A DNA stretch of 43,960 nucleotides from the NCBI GenBank assembly GCA_937968015.1, contig CALBSO010000046.1, positions 1 through 43,960 on the forward strand, read 5' to 3'. The first letter of the stretch is position 1, and the number at the start of each line of letters is the position of its first letter. Below are positions 16,791-25,212 of the stretch, piece by piece. A model generated the notes under the pieces. That model was given only the letters and a program-made list of their open reading frames with translations. It was not told the DNA's origin and did not search any database. The stretch comes from an uncultured Thermomicrobia bacterium (lineage in GTDB: Bacteria; Chloroflexota; Chloroflexia; Thermomicrobiales; JALYUS01). Both the position numbers and the translations under genes were made by a program.

Positions 16791-17441
16791 ATGGATGACC
16801 GAAGTCAGGATGAACGGTGTGGGTGGCACGACAACCACCCCCTCCCCACCGCGCCCCCGCAGCCGATGCTCCGCGACGGCGATCTCCTCCTGCGTCCGCT
16901 ACGCGGCGATGACGTCGAGGCGCTGTGGGCGGCCGGTCAAGCGGCGGACATCGGTCGCTACACATCCATCGCATGGCCCTTCACGCCCGATGCGGCACGG
17001 TGCTTGATCGCCGCAGCGCAGGTGGCGTGGGGAGCGGGCACGGGCGCTCGGTTCGCCGTCATCCTCGATGCGGCCACCGCCGCGCCGTTGTTCGCGGGGA
17101 CGGCGAGTCTGCTGCACATCTACCCCGAGCGCGCCGACGCGGAAGTCGGCTATTGGCTCGACCCGCTGGCACGGGGCAGAGGGCTGGCACGTCGGTCGGT
17201 CGGCCTGCTCTGTGACTGGGCATTCACGTCGCTGCGGTTGCAGCGACTCCATCTGCTCGTTGATCTGGATAACGCGCCCTCGCATGCCGTTGCGCTCACG
17301 AGCGGTTTCGTCCCGCAGGGGCAGGAGATCTGGCATCACCCGGATGACCCGACCAGGGATGCGGAGTGCCTCGCATACGAGCGTCTGGCGCCATCTGGGG
17401 CAGGGAGCAGACGGAAGATCACATCACAGAGATCATCATAG
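16791..17441 (+). CDS. GNAT-family N-acetyltransferase (RimJ/RimL type)
   Basis: 216 aa. After a proline-rich lead the domain starts at LRDGDLLLRPLRGDDVEALW. The acetyl-CoA loop is ARGRGLARRSVGLLCDWAF near residue 130, followed by LQRLHLLVDLDNAPSHAVAL and GFVPQG, all as in RimJ/RimL-like enzymes. It would acetylate an amine (protein N-terminus or small molecule); the substrate is unknown. The start has only a modest upstream GGAAGTGAGG, and a downstream start is possible. Confidence 0.87.
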   Translation: MDDRSQDERCGWHDNHPLPTAPPQPMLRDGDLLLRPLRGDDVEALWAAGQAADIGRYTSIAWPFTPDAARCLIAAAQVAWGAGTGARFAVILDAATAAPLFAGTASLLHIYPERADAEVGYWLDPLARGRGLARRSVGLLCDWAFTSLRLQRLHLLVDLDNAPSHAVALTSGFVPQGQEIWHHPDDPTRDAECLAYERLAPSGAGSRRKITSQRSS

Positions 17442-17493
17442 ATTTCTGGCATGTATTGGTTGGGATAGCGACCGCATGGAAGGAGCGCGACGC

Positions 17494-17943
17494 ATGACGA
17501 GCAATGACACCACCCAGACGCAGCAACCCGAGCCACCCCCCGATCTCAAGGGCTTGGATAGGCTGGTCGGCACTTGGAAAGTATCCGGGGGTGCGGTGGG
17601 GACGATCACCTACGAGTGGATGGAAGGCGGCTTCTTCCTCATACAACGCGTCGAACTCGTCCACGGCGGGCACGCAAACAAGGGCATGGAGATCATCGGT
17701 CATCTCCAGGCTTTCGGGGAGGAGCCGAGCGCGGACATCCACTCGCGCTACTACGGCAGCACGGGCGAAACGTTCGATTACGTGTATGAACTCGATGGAG
17801 ACACGCTGACAATCTGGGGCGGAGAGAAGGGTTCTCCGGCATACTACAAAGGCACGTTCACCAATGACGGCGACACCCTGTCCGGCGGTTGGGTGTATCC
17901 GGGCGGGGGTGGGTATGAGTCGACCGCGACGAGAGTTGTGTGA
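17494..17943 (+). CDS. DUF1579-family beta-barrel protein
   Basis: 149 aa. The sequence LVGTWKVSGGAVGTITYEW, EGGFFLIQRVEL, DGDTLTIWGGEKGSPAYYKG and SGGWVYPGGGGYE matches the small DUF1579-type family, a predicted beta barrel of unknown role. GGAAGGAG is 8 bases before the ATG at 17494. A much longer open frame extends upstream through the acetyltransferase gene but is a shadow. Confidence 0.82.
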   Translation: MTSNDTTQTQQPEPPPDLKGLDRLVGTWKVSGGAVGTITYEWMEGGFFLIQRVELVHGGHANKGMEIIGHLQAFGEEPSADIHSRYYGSTGETFDYVYELDGDTLTIWGGEKGSPAYYKGTFTNDGDTLSGGWVYPGGGGYESTATRVV

Positions 17944-18132
17944 CTCGGAAAGTGCGCCACCACCCATAGGCACTCATTCGCGCATGCCCTCGGTACGCTG
18001 AGGTGAGTGGGTAATCGCTCGTGACCAGGCAAGGAGGAACTGAGCGGCTTGACTCTCCCCCAAGGGAAGGGTTTACGGTTGCTCCGAAGCGACGCGGGCA
18101 GCGGCGCACGTAGGAATGAGGAGGACTCTCAG

Positions 18133-18522
18133 ATGGAAGATCAGATCCAGAACCTGGTACAGGAGTGGGCCGCCGCCGAGCAGCGGGGCGACACTGACTT
18201 CCTTGCGCAGAACCTGGCGGACGACTTCGTCGGCATCGGGCCGCGCGGCTTCATGCTCACCAAGGAGCAGTGGCTGGCGCGCTACCAGTCCGGCGACTTG
18301 CACAACGCGTCCTTCGCATTGGAGGAGATCGCGGTGCGCCGCTACGGTGAGACGGCCGTGGCGACCGGACGGCAGGTCCAGCGGACGTCCTTTCAGGGTC
18401 ACGATGCCAGCGGTCAGTTTCGCGTGTCGCTGGTCTTCGTGCGGCAGGCGGGGCGCTGGCTAATTGCAGGTTGGCAGGCCAACGGTCCCATCCCCGAGGT
18501 CCCGCCGGGCCGCGGGGGATGA
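18133..18522 (+). CDS. NTF2-like/SnoaL-like (DUF4440-type) protein, copy 1
   Basis: 129 aa. The helix EWAAAEQRGDTDFLAQNLADD, then FVGIGPRGFMLTKEQWLARY and the closing RVSLVFVRQAGRWLIAGWQ are typical of the cone-shaped NTF2 fold. Members range from enzymes (isomerases, cyclases) to ligand-binding proteins; the activity here is not predictable. GAGGAGGA precedes the ATG. A relative lies at 24649-25014. Confidence 0.85.
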   Translation: MEDQIQNLVQEWAAAEQRGDTDFLAQNLADDFVGIGPRGFMLTKEQWLARYQSGDLHNASFALEEIAVRRYGETAVATGRQVQRTSFQGHDASGQFRVSLVFVRQAGRWLIAGWQANGPIPEVPPGRGG

Positions 18523-18556
18523 AGTCTCATGCGGTGATAAGAGGAAACGAAGCACC

Positions 18557-19156
18557 ATGGGACACATGACGCAGCTACAGGTTCGCAGCACCGGAGGAAC
18601 GAACGCGGAACAGGAGAATGAGCGGACAGCACCCGCCCGACCTCGCCCGCGGGCGACATGGCCGCTCGCACCACCCTGGCGCAAGCTGTTCTTGAGCGTG
18701 CACATCATCGTTTCGGTCGGGTTGCTCGGCGCTGACGCGGCGGTGCTCACGCTCTGCATCGCCGGAGCGCGCGGCGCCGACCCACGTACGGTCTACCCGG
18801 CGGCGCACCTGATCGGGCGCACATTGCTCGTGCCGCTGGCCGTGCTCGCACTCACCACCGGCCTGACCTTGGGCCTTCTCACACCGTGGGGGATCGTGCG
18901 GTACTGGTGGGTCACCCTCAAGCTCGCGCTCACCGTCATGGGGATCGTGCTCGGGCTGCTCGTGCTCGTGCCCACGCTGGGCACGGCTGCTGATGCAGCG
19001 ACCGCCGTGGCTGGCTCACCAGCGCCGCCCGCGGACCGGCTCGGATTGGTCCGGGACGCGGCATCCGCCTCCGGTGTCCTGGTCCTGACCGTCCTGCTCG
19101 CCGTCTACAAGCCCTTCGGTCGCCTGCTCGATCGCCGACGGCACACCGCGCGCTGA
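18557..19156 (+). CDS. Four-helix membrane protein, DUF2269-like
   Basis: About 199 aa. A 40-residue polar, Pro/Arg-rich N-terminus precedes four hydrophobic helices beginning LFLSVHIIVSVGLLGADAAV. The histidine early in helix 1 and the HVxxSVG pattern recall DUF2269 and other small actinobacterial membrane proteins. Function unknown. AGAGGAAA stands before the ATG at 18557; an ATG three codons later is an alternative. Another DUF2269-like gene lies at 24092-24556. Confidence 0.65.
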   Translation: MGHMTQLQVRSTGGTNAEQENERTAPARPRPRATWPLAPPWRKLFLSVHIIVSVGLLGADAAVLTLCIAGARGADPRTVYPAAHLIGRTLLVPLAVLALTTGLTLGLLTPWGIVRYWWVTLKLALTVMGIVLGLLVLVPTLGTAADAATAVAGSPAPPADRLGLVRDAASASGVLVLTVLLAVYKPFGRLLDRRRHTAR

Positions 19157-19238
19157 GCGCCGGACCGCACCCGCATTCCGCCCCGGCAAACGTCTGGGGT
19201 GGTTTCAACGCCGATCGCGGCGAGAAAGGAACCGATCC

Positions 19239-20216
19239 ATGACCGCGACCCGACCGCTTCGCTTTGGCATCCAAGCCGGCCCGACCGAGACACCCTACGC
19301 AGCGCGGCGCGACTACTGGCGGGAGGCCGAACGCCTCGGCTACGACTGGGCCTCGGTGAGCGACCACCTCACGGCCAATCCTGTCTTCGGCGCGCGGGAC
19401 ACTGACCCGTGGTACGAGGCGTGGACCACCCTCGCCGCCCTCGCTGAGGCCACCGACCGCATCCGCGTTGGCGTGCTCGTCACCAGCGTCGGCTACCGCC
19501 ATCCGGCGCTGCTCGCCAAGATGGCGGCGACGCTGGACGTCATCTCCGGCGGTCGGCTGGAGTTCGGCATCGGCGCGGGCTATCTGGAGGCGGAGTACCG
19601 CATGTACGGCCTCCCATTTCCGCCCGCGCCCGTCCGCCTCGCGCAGCTGGACGAGGCGATCCGCGTCTGCAAGCTGCTGTGGACCGAGGAGCGCGCGGAC
19701 TTTTCGGGGGAGTACTTCACCCTCTCCGATGCCGTCTGCGCGCCGAAGCCCATTCAGAAGCCGCACCCGCCCATCTGGGTCGGCGGCATGGGCGAGCAGA
19801 AGACCCTGCGCGTCGTCGCGGAGCACGCGGATGGCTGGAACGCCTTCCCCTTGCCCATCCCGCAACTCCAGCACAAGCTGGACGTGCTGCGCGGCCACTG
19901 CGCGGCAGTAGGGCGCGACTACGACGCGATCCAGAAGCAGATAGGGAGCAATGTGATCGTCCGCGCCGACCCGGCGCAAGTCGAGGAGGAGCTGGATCGG
20001 TTCGCCACGGAGCGCCATCTGCCAGCCGAGCGGGCGCGGCAGATGGCGATCGCGGGGACACCGGAGGAGGTCGCGGTGCATCTCGCACCATACGCCCACA
20101 ACGGCTTCGACATGTTCATACTGCTGGAGCGCACGCCGCTCGATCACGAGACGCTGCGGCTGTTCATCCAGGAGGTCGCGCCCCGCCTCCGTGCGGCGGC
20201 GCGGCCGGCGGGCTGA
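19239..20216 (+). CDS. LLM-class (probably F420-dependent) flavin oxidoreductase
   Basis: 325 aa. The luciferase-like TIM barrel is clear from AERLGYDWASVSDHL, TDRIRVGVLVTSVGYRHPALL, ATLDVISGGRLEFGIGAGYL, KPHPPIWVGGMGEQKTLRVV and AEHADGWNAFP. This set is typical of F420-dependent members of the family. The protein would reduce or oxidise a small molecule using F420 or FMN; the substrate is unknown. It sits among several small reductase-fold genes. If the cell makes F420, these could act together, but that is inference. Confidence 0.9.
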   Translation: MTATRPLRFGIQAGPTETPYAARRDYWREAERLGYDWASVSDHLTANPVFGARDTDPWYEAWTTLAALAEATDRIRVGVLVTSVGYRHPALLAKMAATLDVISGGRLEFGIGAGYLEAEYRMYGLPFPPAPVRLAQLDEAIRVCKLLWTEERADFSGEYFTLSDAVCAPKPIQKPHPPIWVGGMGEQKTLRVVAEHADGWNAFPLPIPQLQHKLDVLRGHCAAVGRDYDAIQKQIGSNVIVRADPAQVEEELDRFATERHLPAERARQMAIAGTPEEVAVHLAPYAHNGFDMFILLERTPLDHETLRLFIQEVAPRLRAAARPAG

Positions 20217-20261
20217 AACCAGGCATTGGCGACGGATCGAGTGAACGATGAAAGGAGGGGC

Positions 20262-20285
20262 ATGGACGTAGGGCGTGTCCTGTAA
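20262..20285 (+). pseudogene. Orphan gene start cut off after a few codons
   Basis: AAAGGAGGGG leads directly into ATG GAC GTA, then GGGCGTGTCCTGTAA closes the frame after seven codons. A near-perfect ribosome site in front of no gene suggests that a coding sequence was deleted or displaced. The GGGCGTGTCCTGTAAATG that follows resembles the terminal repeat of some insertion sequences, but no matching second end was found close by. Confidence 0.35.
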
Positions 20286-20388
20286 ATGTTGGCTTGAAAT
20301 TTGGGTCCGGCTGGCCGACGAGAAGTGCCGCCATGCCGGGTCTGCAACAAGGTGAATCCGTCTTGGATCGAGACCACAGGAGGTCGAA

Positions 20389-20970
20389 GTGTCTGCATCA
20401 GTGCTCTACATGTCGATGTCCCTCGACGGGTACATCGCGGGTCCGAACGACGAACCGGGCAACCCCGGCGGCGACGGCTTCGGCCGGCTGCACGAGTGGT
20501 TCGTCACTGCGGACGGGGAGTTCTTCCGACCGTCCGGGCCGGCTGGAGAATTGATAGACGAAATCAACGCGACCGGCGCGGTGCTGGTGGGACGGCGGAC
20601 CGCGGAGCAGGTCGATCACTGGGGCGGCGATCATCACGGGGTCCCGATCTTCGTGCCCAGTCACCGGCCGCCCGGCCCGTCCGTCGCGAACTATCCGTTG
20701 GTGACGTACGTGACCGATGGGATCGCCAGCGCGATGGCACAGGCGAAGGCCGCCGCCGGGGACCGGAACGTGATGGTGCATGGCGCGTACACGGCGCAAC
20801 GGGCGCTCGAGGCCGGGGTGCTGGACGAGTTGCAAATTCACCAGATCCCGGTGCTGTTCGGTGGTGGCCGTCGGCTGTTCGAGGTGTTGCCGTCGCGGAT
20901 CGAGTTGGAGATCGTCCGGGTGATCGACACGCCGGAGGCCACGCACATCCGCTACCGCGTCCGTCGCTGA
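20389..20970 (+). CDS. Dihydrofolate reductase-fold protein (RibD C-terminal type), copy 2
   Basis: 193 aa. The start SASVLYMSMSLDGYIAGPND and the central AVLVGRRTAEQVDHWGGDHH, ALEAGVLDELQIHQIPVL and FGGGRRLF blocks define the family. AGGAGGT (20378-20384) lies 4 bases before the GTG start, so GTG is well supported. An NADPH-dependent reductase of unknown substrate. It is closer in layout to copy 3 (21839) than to copy 1 (15222), judged by the shared GWG/HWGG and AGDR blocks. Confidence 0.88.
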   Translation: MSASVLYMSMSLDGYIAGPNDEPGNPGGDGFGRLHEWFVTADGEFFRPSGPAGELIDEINATGAVLVGRRTAEQVDHWGGDHHGVPIFVPSHRPPGPSVANYPLVTYVTDGIASAMAQAKAAAGDRNVMVHGAYTAQRALEAGVLDELQIHQIPVLFGGGRRLFEVLPSRIELEIVRVIDTPEATHIRYRVRR

Positions 20971-21141
20971 GCCGGTCGACCAGCGGCCCTTTGTTGTGGT
21001 TGGTCGGGGTGAGTTGACGGATTATGAGTCAGACTTCGCGGTGATGGCGAGGTCTACACCGCAAACATCGACACCGGAGGTGAGAAGTGGGAGCAATACA
21101 CGTGCACGAGTTCATGATTCGATTCCTGGAGGAACTGACTG

Positions 21142-21723
21142 ATGCCCGCCTTTGAGATCGGCCGCTTTGTGGAAGAGTGCTTCGCGGCGCTGGATGCGGA
21201 TGAGCCCGCCGACGCGATCAAGGACCTGCTGCACCAGGTGGTGAGCACACCGGACCGGCTGATCGATGGTTTGCCCGACCCGTTGGGTCAAGAGCTGGTG
21301 CTTTTCAGAGATCCGCGCTTGACGATCATCCAGGTCACGATCGCCCCCGGCCTCCAATATCCCGCCCACAACCACGGCATGGAGGCGGCGATCGGACTCT
21401 ACTCAGGTTTGGAGCGAAACGTGTGGTTCGGCAGCGCAGAAGGCGATGCGATCTCCGTGAGAGGGGTGTCTGAGCTCAGGGCACAGGGCAGCATCAGGAT
21501 GACGAGCGGCGTGATCCACGCGGTCGCGAACCCGGCGAGCGGATATTCGGCTGGGCTCCATGTGTATTTGGGAGACTTGATCGCGCACGATCGGACCCTG
21601 TGGCATCCGGACACTCTTCAGCCCATGCCATTCGACAACGACAAGTACTTCGGACTCGTGCGCGAAGCGGAGGCGGCTCGGGCGAGCATTGGACGGGAGA
21701 CCAAGGCCAGTGATTCGCCGTAG
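21142..21723 (+). CDS. Cupin-fold protein, cysteine-dioxygenase-like
   Basis: 193 aa. After a helical lead, the barrel carries YPAHNHGMEAAIGLYSG, whose two histidines and glutamate would hold a metal, and later SGVIHAVANPASGYSAGLHV with the remaining histidines. This resembles predicted metal-dependent enzymes of the double-stranded beta-helix type related to cysteine dioxygenase. The substrate is unknown. GGAGGAA lies just upstream. A short ORF in another frame ends inside its first codons and may couple translation. Confidence 0.75.
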   Translation: MPAFEIGRFVEECFAALDADEPADAIKDLLHQVVSTPDRLIDGLPDPLGQELVLFRDPRLTIIQVTIAPGLQYPAHNHGMEAAIGLYSGLERNVWFGSAEGDAISVRGVSELRAQGSIRMTSGVIHAVANPASGYSAGLHVYLGDLIAHDRTLWHPDTLQPMPFDNDKYFGLVREAEAARASIGRETKASDSP

Positions 21724-21838
21724 CTCGGCCAATACGCGTGTCCATCAACATGGGATCAACGAAATCGTCACGTTTCCAGAGCCAAGGTGTCTGGGGCGCT
21801 CTCCAGCTGCCAAGGCTAACGAGGGAGGAGCAGACCCA

Positions 21839-22432
21839 ATGGCCAAGGTCATCGCAATCATGTCCATGTCGCTCGACGGTTACGTCGCTGATACCAGCGA
21901 CGGCGTCGCGGAAGTCTTCGACTGGTACTACGCGGGTGATGTCGACGTGCCCACATCCAGGTCGGACTTCACATTTCACGTCTCCGCGGCCAGCGCCGAA
22001 CAGCTGCGGGCCCTGATGAGCGAGGTCGGTGCGATGCTCACCGGTCGCCGCACATTCAACCGGGCCGAAGGCTGGGGCGGTCAGCACCCGTGGGGAATAC
22101 CAGCGTTCGTCGTCACTCACCACGTGCCGGATGGTTGGCCCCGCCCCGGATCGACCGTCCACTTCGTGACTGAAGGGCTGGAAAGCGCTGTGGCTCAAGC
22201 CACGTCTGCTGCGGGAGACCGCGCGGTGGGCGTCCATGGCGGCGAGACAATTCGACAGTGCCTCGACGCCGGCCTGCTCGACGAGATTCACATCGATCTC
22301 GCTCCGGTGTTGCTGGGCGCTGGGGTCCCCTTGTTCGACCGGCTTCAGAACGCACCTGTAATCCTCGGCAATCCGACGGTGGTCGTAGGCGTCGGCGTCA
22401 CACATCTGCGCTACCCAGTGCGCGCGCGTTAG
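21839..22432 (+). CDS. Dihydrofolate reductase-fold protein (RibD C-terminal type), copy 3
   Basis: 197 aa, opening AKVIAIMSMSLDGYVADTSD, with AMLTGRRTFNRAEGWGGQHP, CLDAGLLDEIHIDLAPVLLG and AGVPLFDRL. Same family as the two genes above. GAGGGAGGAG is 8 bases before the ATG at 21839, so the longer frame from 21689 is not used. Confidence 0.88.
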   Translation: MAKVIAIMSMSLDGYVADTSDGVAEVFDWYYAGDVDVPTSRSDFTFHVSAASAEQLRALMSEVGAMLTGRRTFNRAEGWGGQHPWGIPAFVVTHHVPDGWPRPGSTVHFVTEGLESAVAQATSAAGDRAVGVHGGETIRQCLDAGLLDEIHIDLAPVLLGAGVPLFDRLQNAPVILGNPTVVVGVGVTHLRYPVRAR

Positions 22433-22527
22433 GGGTCTCCCGGGATGAACGCACCGACCGCGATGACACGGATTCGCCCGTCACACCTCGGGAAACGCCT
22501 TACGACTACGTCCAGGAGGGGCATGGC

Positions 22528-24105
22528 ATGAACGCCGACTCGTCCGTTCACCGCTCGCGGGTTGACGCCAGGCAGCGGGCATCGGCCAATGGACAAGAGA
22601 CGATGCAGGCTGAGCCGGACAGCCGCCGGTGGCTGGCGTTGGTTGTCCTATCGTTGGCACAGCTGATGATCGCGCTCGACGCAACGGTCATGAACATCGC
22701 GCTGCCGTCGGCGCAGGCCGATCTCGGGTTCTCCAACGCGGACCGGCAATGGGTGATCACCGGCTACACCCTCGCCTTCGGCGGTTTGTTGCTGCTCGGC
22801 GGCCGGATCGCCGACCAGTTCGGCCGCCAGCGCGCCTTCCTGATCGGCTTACTCGGTTTTGCCGCCGCGTCCGCGGTCGGTGGCGCGGCGACAAACCTGG
22901 TCACGCTGATCGGCGCCCGCGCGGCGCAGGGCGCGTTCGCGGCGCTGTTGGCGCCCACCGTGCTTTCCGCGCTGGCGGTGACGTTCACCGAACCGCGGGA
23001 ACGGGCCAGGGCATTCGCGATCTTCGGTGCGATCGCCGGTGGCGGCGGCGCCGTGGGGCTGATCGTCGGTGGCCTGCTCACCGACGGGCTGAGTTGGCGG
23101 TGGTGCCTGTATGTAAATGCCCCGATCGCCGTGGTCGCCGCGGTCGGCGGTTGGCTCCTGCTCACCAGGGACCACCCGCCGCGCGCCGCCCACCTCGATC
23201 TCCCGGGCGCGCTGCTGGCCACCGGCGGCCTGGTCGCGGTCGTGTACGCGTGTTCGCAGGTGGCAACGCGTGGCTGGGGTTCGATCCTGGTCGTAGGGTT
23301 CCTCGTCGGCGCTGCCGGGCTGTTGACGCTGTTTGTCATTCGGGAGTCATGGGCCGATGCGCCATTGCTGCCGCTGCGGATCCTGCAGGACCGGAATCGC
23401 GTCGGCGCCTACCTCGTTGTTGCCGGTGCGGTCGCCGGCATGCTCGCCCTGTTCCTGTTCCTGACGTACTACCTCCAGGTCGTCCTCCGCTTCTCTCCGA
23501 TCAAGGCGGGGCTGGCCTTTCTGCCCTTGTCTGTCGCGGTGTTCGTCAGCTCGCAACTGGTCGCCGCGCGCCTGCTGATCGTACCCGGCCTGCTGCTCGC
23601 GGCGGCGGCGATGCTGCTGCTGACCCGGCTGACGGTCAGCGATGCGTACGTGCGGCTCGTGATGCCGGCCGAAGTGCTGATCGGTCTCGGCCTCGGGTGT
23701 GTGTTCGTTCCCGCGATCAGTACCGCGACCCAGCGCGTGGACCGCACAGACGCCGGTGTCGCCGCCGCCGCCGTCAACACCTCGCAACAAATCGGCGGAT
23801 CGCTCGGCGTCGCGGTGTTGAACACCGTCGCCGGCAGAGCCACGGCCCGGTACCTGAGCGCGCATCAGGGCATGCCTGGCGCCGGCGCGGCGGCACTTGT
23901 GCATGGCTACACCGTGGCCGCCGCCTGGGCTGCCGGCATTCTCGCCGTCACGGCACTGGTGGCCGGGATGCTCATTACCGCCGCGTCCGCCCGCCCTCAA
24001 CCGGAGCCGACATCCCACACGGACCCACCACTCGCGGCCCCGAGCGACGGGACATCGTCTCTATCCATGCGAACGAAAGGAGTTGTGACGGATGAGCCTC
24101 GATAA
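22528..24105 (+). CDS. DHA2-type (EmrB/QacA) MFS drug exporter
   Basis: About 525 aa and 14 predicted membrane helices after a 35-residue polar N-terminus. Helix 1 contains LMIALDATVMNIALPSAQAD, the DHA2 motif; the loop 2-3 motif is GGRIADQFGRQRAF, and helix 5 carries the GGGGAVGLIVGGLL motif C of antiporters. It would expel drugs or metabolites using the proton gradient. The ATG at 22528 has AGGAGGGG 6 bases upstream. The next gene overlaps its end by 14 bases. Confidence 0.92.
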   Translation: MNADSSVHRSRVDARQRASANGQETMQAEPDSRRWLALVVLSLAQLMIALDATVMNIALPSAQADLGFSNADRQWVITGYTLAFGGLLLLGGRIADQFGRQRAFLIGLLGFAAASAVGGAATNLVTLIGARAAQGAFAALLAPTVLSALAVTFTEPRERARAFAIFGAIAGGGGAVGLIVGGLLTDGLSWRWCLYVNAPIAVVAAVGGWLLLTRDHPPRAAHLDLPGALLATGGLVAVVYACSQVATRGWGSILVVGFLVGAAGLLTLFVIRESWADAPLLPLRILQDRNRVGAYLVVAGAVAGMLALFLFLTYYLQVVLRFSPIKAGLAFLPLSVAVFVSSQLVAARLLIVPGLLLAAAAMLLLTRLTVSDAYVRLVMPAEVLIGLGLGCVFVPAISTATQRVDRTDAGVAAAAVNTSQQIGGSLGVAVLNTVAGRATARYLSAHQGMPGAGAAALVHGYTVAAAWAAGILAVTALVAGMLITAASARPQPEPTSHTDPPLAAPSDGTSSLSMRTKGVVTDEPR

Positions 24106-24556
24106 CTGGATCCACTTCGTCCACATCCTGGGCGGGATCGTGTGGGTCGGTGGCGGCGTGACGCTTCTGCTCATCGGCGCCCGTGCTCGGACGAGCAGCG
24201 ACCCGAACGCCATCCCTGAATTCGCCCGGACATTGCGGTATGTCGGTCTGCGCGCGCTGACGCCAGCGGTGATCGTCGTCCTGATAACCGGTGTCTGGCT
24301 GGTCCTCGACAGCGCTGCGTGGCGCTTCTCACAGCTGTGGGTAATCCTCGCGCTCGCGCTGTTCGGCCTTGCCTTCCTGATCGGGGCGGTATTCCTGAGC
24401 CGTGTCGTGATCCAGATGGAGCGCGCGGTCGGTACTGGAGCCAGCGGCGCCGCAGACGGCGCCGCACTGGTGAGTCGCTGGATGCTCGGCTATGGGATGA
24501 TCTTGGTCATCCTGCTCGTCGCTCTCTGGGACATGGTCTTCAAGCCCGGGCTCTGA
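24092..24556 (+). CDS. DUF2269-like small membrane protein
   Basis: 154 aa, four helices. The start WIHFVHILGGIVWVGGGVTL, with two histidines in helix 1, resembles DUF2269/CopD-like membrane proteins, some of which are thought to handle heme or copper. Here the function is unknown. AAAGGAG lies upstream inside the exporter gene, and the 14-base overlap suggests coupled translation with it. Confidence 0.75.
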   Translation: MSLDNWIHFVHILGGIVWVGGGVTLLLIGARARTSSDPNAIPEFARTLRYVGLRALTPAVIVVLITGVWLVLDSAAWRFSQLWVILALALFGLAFLIGAVFLSRVVIQMERAVGTGASGAADGAALVSRWMLGYGMILVILLVALWDMVFKPGL

Positions 24557-24648
24557 CATCAGAGCCGCATCGAAGGCAACGCATTGGGCACTTGCGTCAA
24601 CGGCTCGCCGGTACCGGCGACGATCCGACAATCCGAAAGGAGCAATCT

Positions 24649-25014
24649 ATGGCACCGTCCGTTCACCACGCGCAGGAGGAACTGATCGCGGCGCTGCTTC
24701 GTGGCGACGCCCACACACTCGACCCCCTGGTCGCCCTCGACTGCCGCATCATCGGCCCGAAGGGCTTCGTCATCTCGAAGGCGGAGTGGATCGGCACCCA
24801 TCAAGAAAGCGTCTATACACAGGTCACGCTGGAGAATATCGAGACCGACGTGCGCGTCTACGGCGACGCGGCGATCCGGTGGGACGTGCAACATTCCGTC
24901 TGCCGCTACCACGGCGAGACGATCGAAGGCCTGTTCAACGTCACCGGAGTGTGGATCCGCGACGATGATCGGTGGCAACTGATCTCACTGCAGTACACCG
25001 CCCGTTCGTCCTGA
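24649..25014 (+). CDS. NTF2-like/SnoaL-like protein, copy 2
   Basis: 121 aa. The helix EELIAALLRGDAHTLDPLVA, IIGPKGFVISKAEWI and the closing TGVWIRDDDRWQLISLQ show an NTF2-type fold related to the gene at 18133. AAAGGAGC sits 6 bases before the ATG. Last intact gene of the accessory block. Confidence 0.85.
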   Translation: MAPSVHHAQEELIAALLRGDAHTLDPLVALDCRIIGPKGFVISKAEWIGTHQESVYTQVTLENIETDVRVYGDAAIRWDVQHSVCRYHGETIEGLFNVTGVWIRDDDRWQLISLQYTARSS

Positions 25015-25071
25015 CGACGAACCAGACCTGGCCGATATGACGAGCACCGGCACCTGAAAAGGAGAGTCATC

Positions 25072-25131
25072 ATGCACGCACGCAGGAAGAGCCAGCATCA
25101 TACGGCTTACAGCGTTTTGCAGAAGCATTGA
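25072..25131 (+). pseudogene. Gene start truncated by the palindromic repeat
   Basis: AAAAGGAG (25057-25064), then ATG at 25072, open a frame of only 19 codons. The first 12 codons precede the palindromic element; the last ones and the TGA lie within it. The arrangement suggests that the repeat, or the rearrangement that brought it, cut off a gene right after its start. The original product cannot be told from 12 codons. Confidence 0.5.
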
Positions 25132-25212
25132 GCCGGTGGTGGCGGGCTTTAGCCTGCCGTTCCTTGCTGTGGCAGGCTAAAGCCCGCCACCACCAATACG
25201 ATATTTGCTCTA
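25107..25212 (+). repeat. 106-bp palindromic element, copy 1
   Basis: Perfect 24-bp arms at 25135-25158 and 25171-25194 enclose a 12-base loop (GTTCCTTGCTGT). A 28-base left flank and an 18-base right flank are shared with copy 2 at 43807-43912. Outside the loop the two copies differ at one base. The loop is reversed relative to copy 2. The last three bases give the TAG stop of the minus-strand exporter. Confidence 0.92.

Noticed and set aside
20389..22432. The DHFR-like genes as true folate dihydrofolate reductases
   Set aside because: They have the RibD-C-type LDGY/LDGV start and lack the typical FolA active-site pattern; a folate role is not supported.
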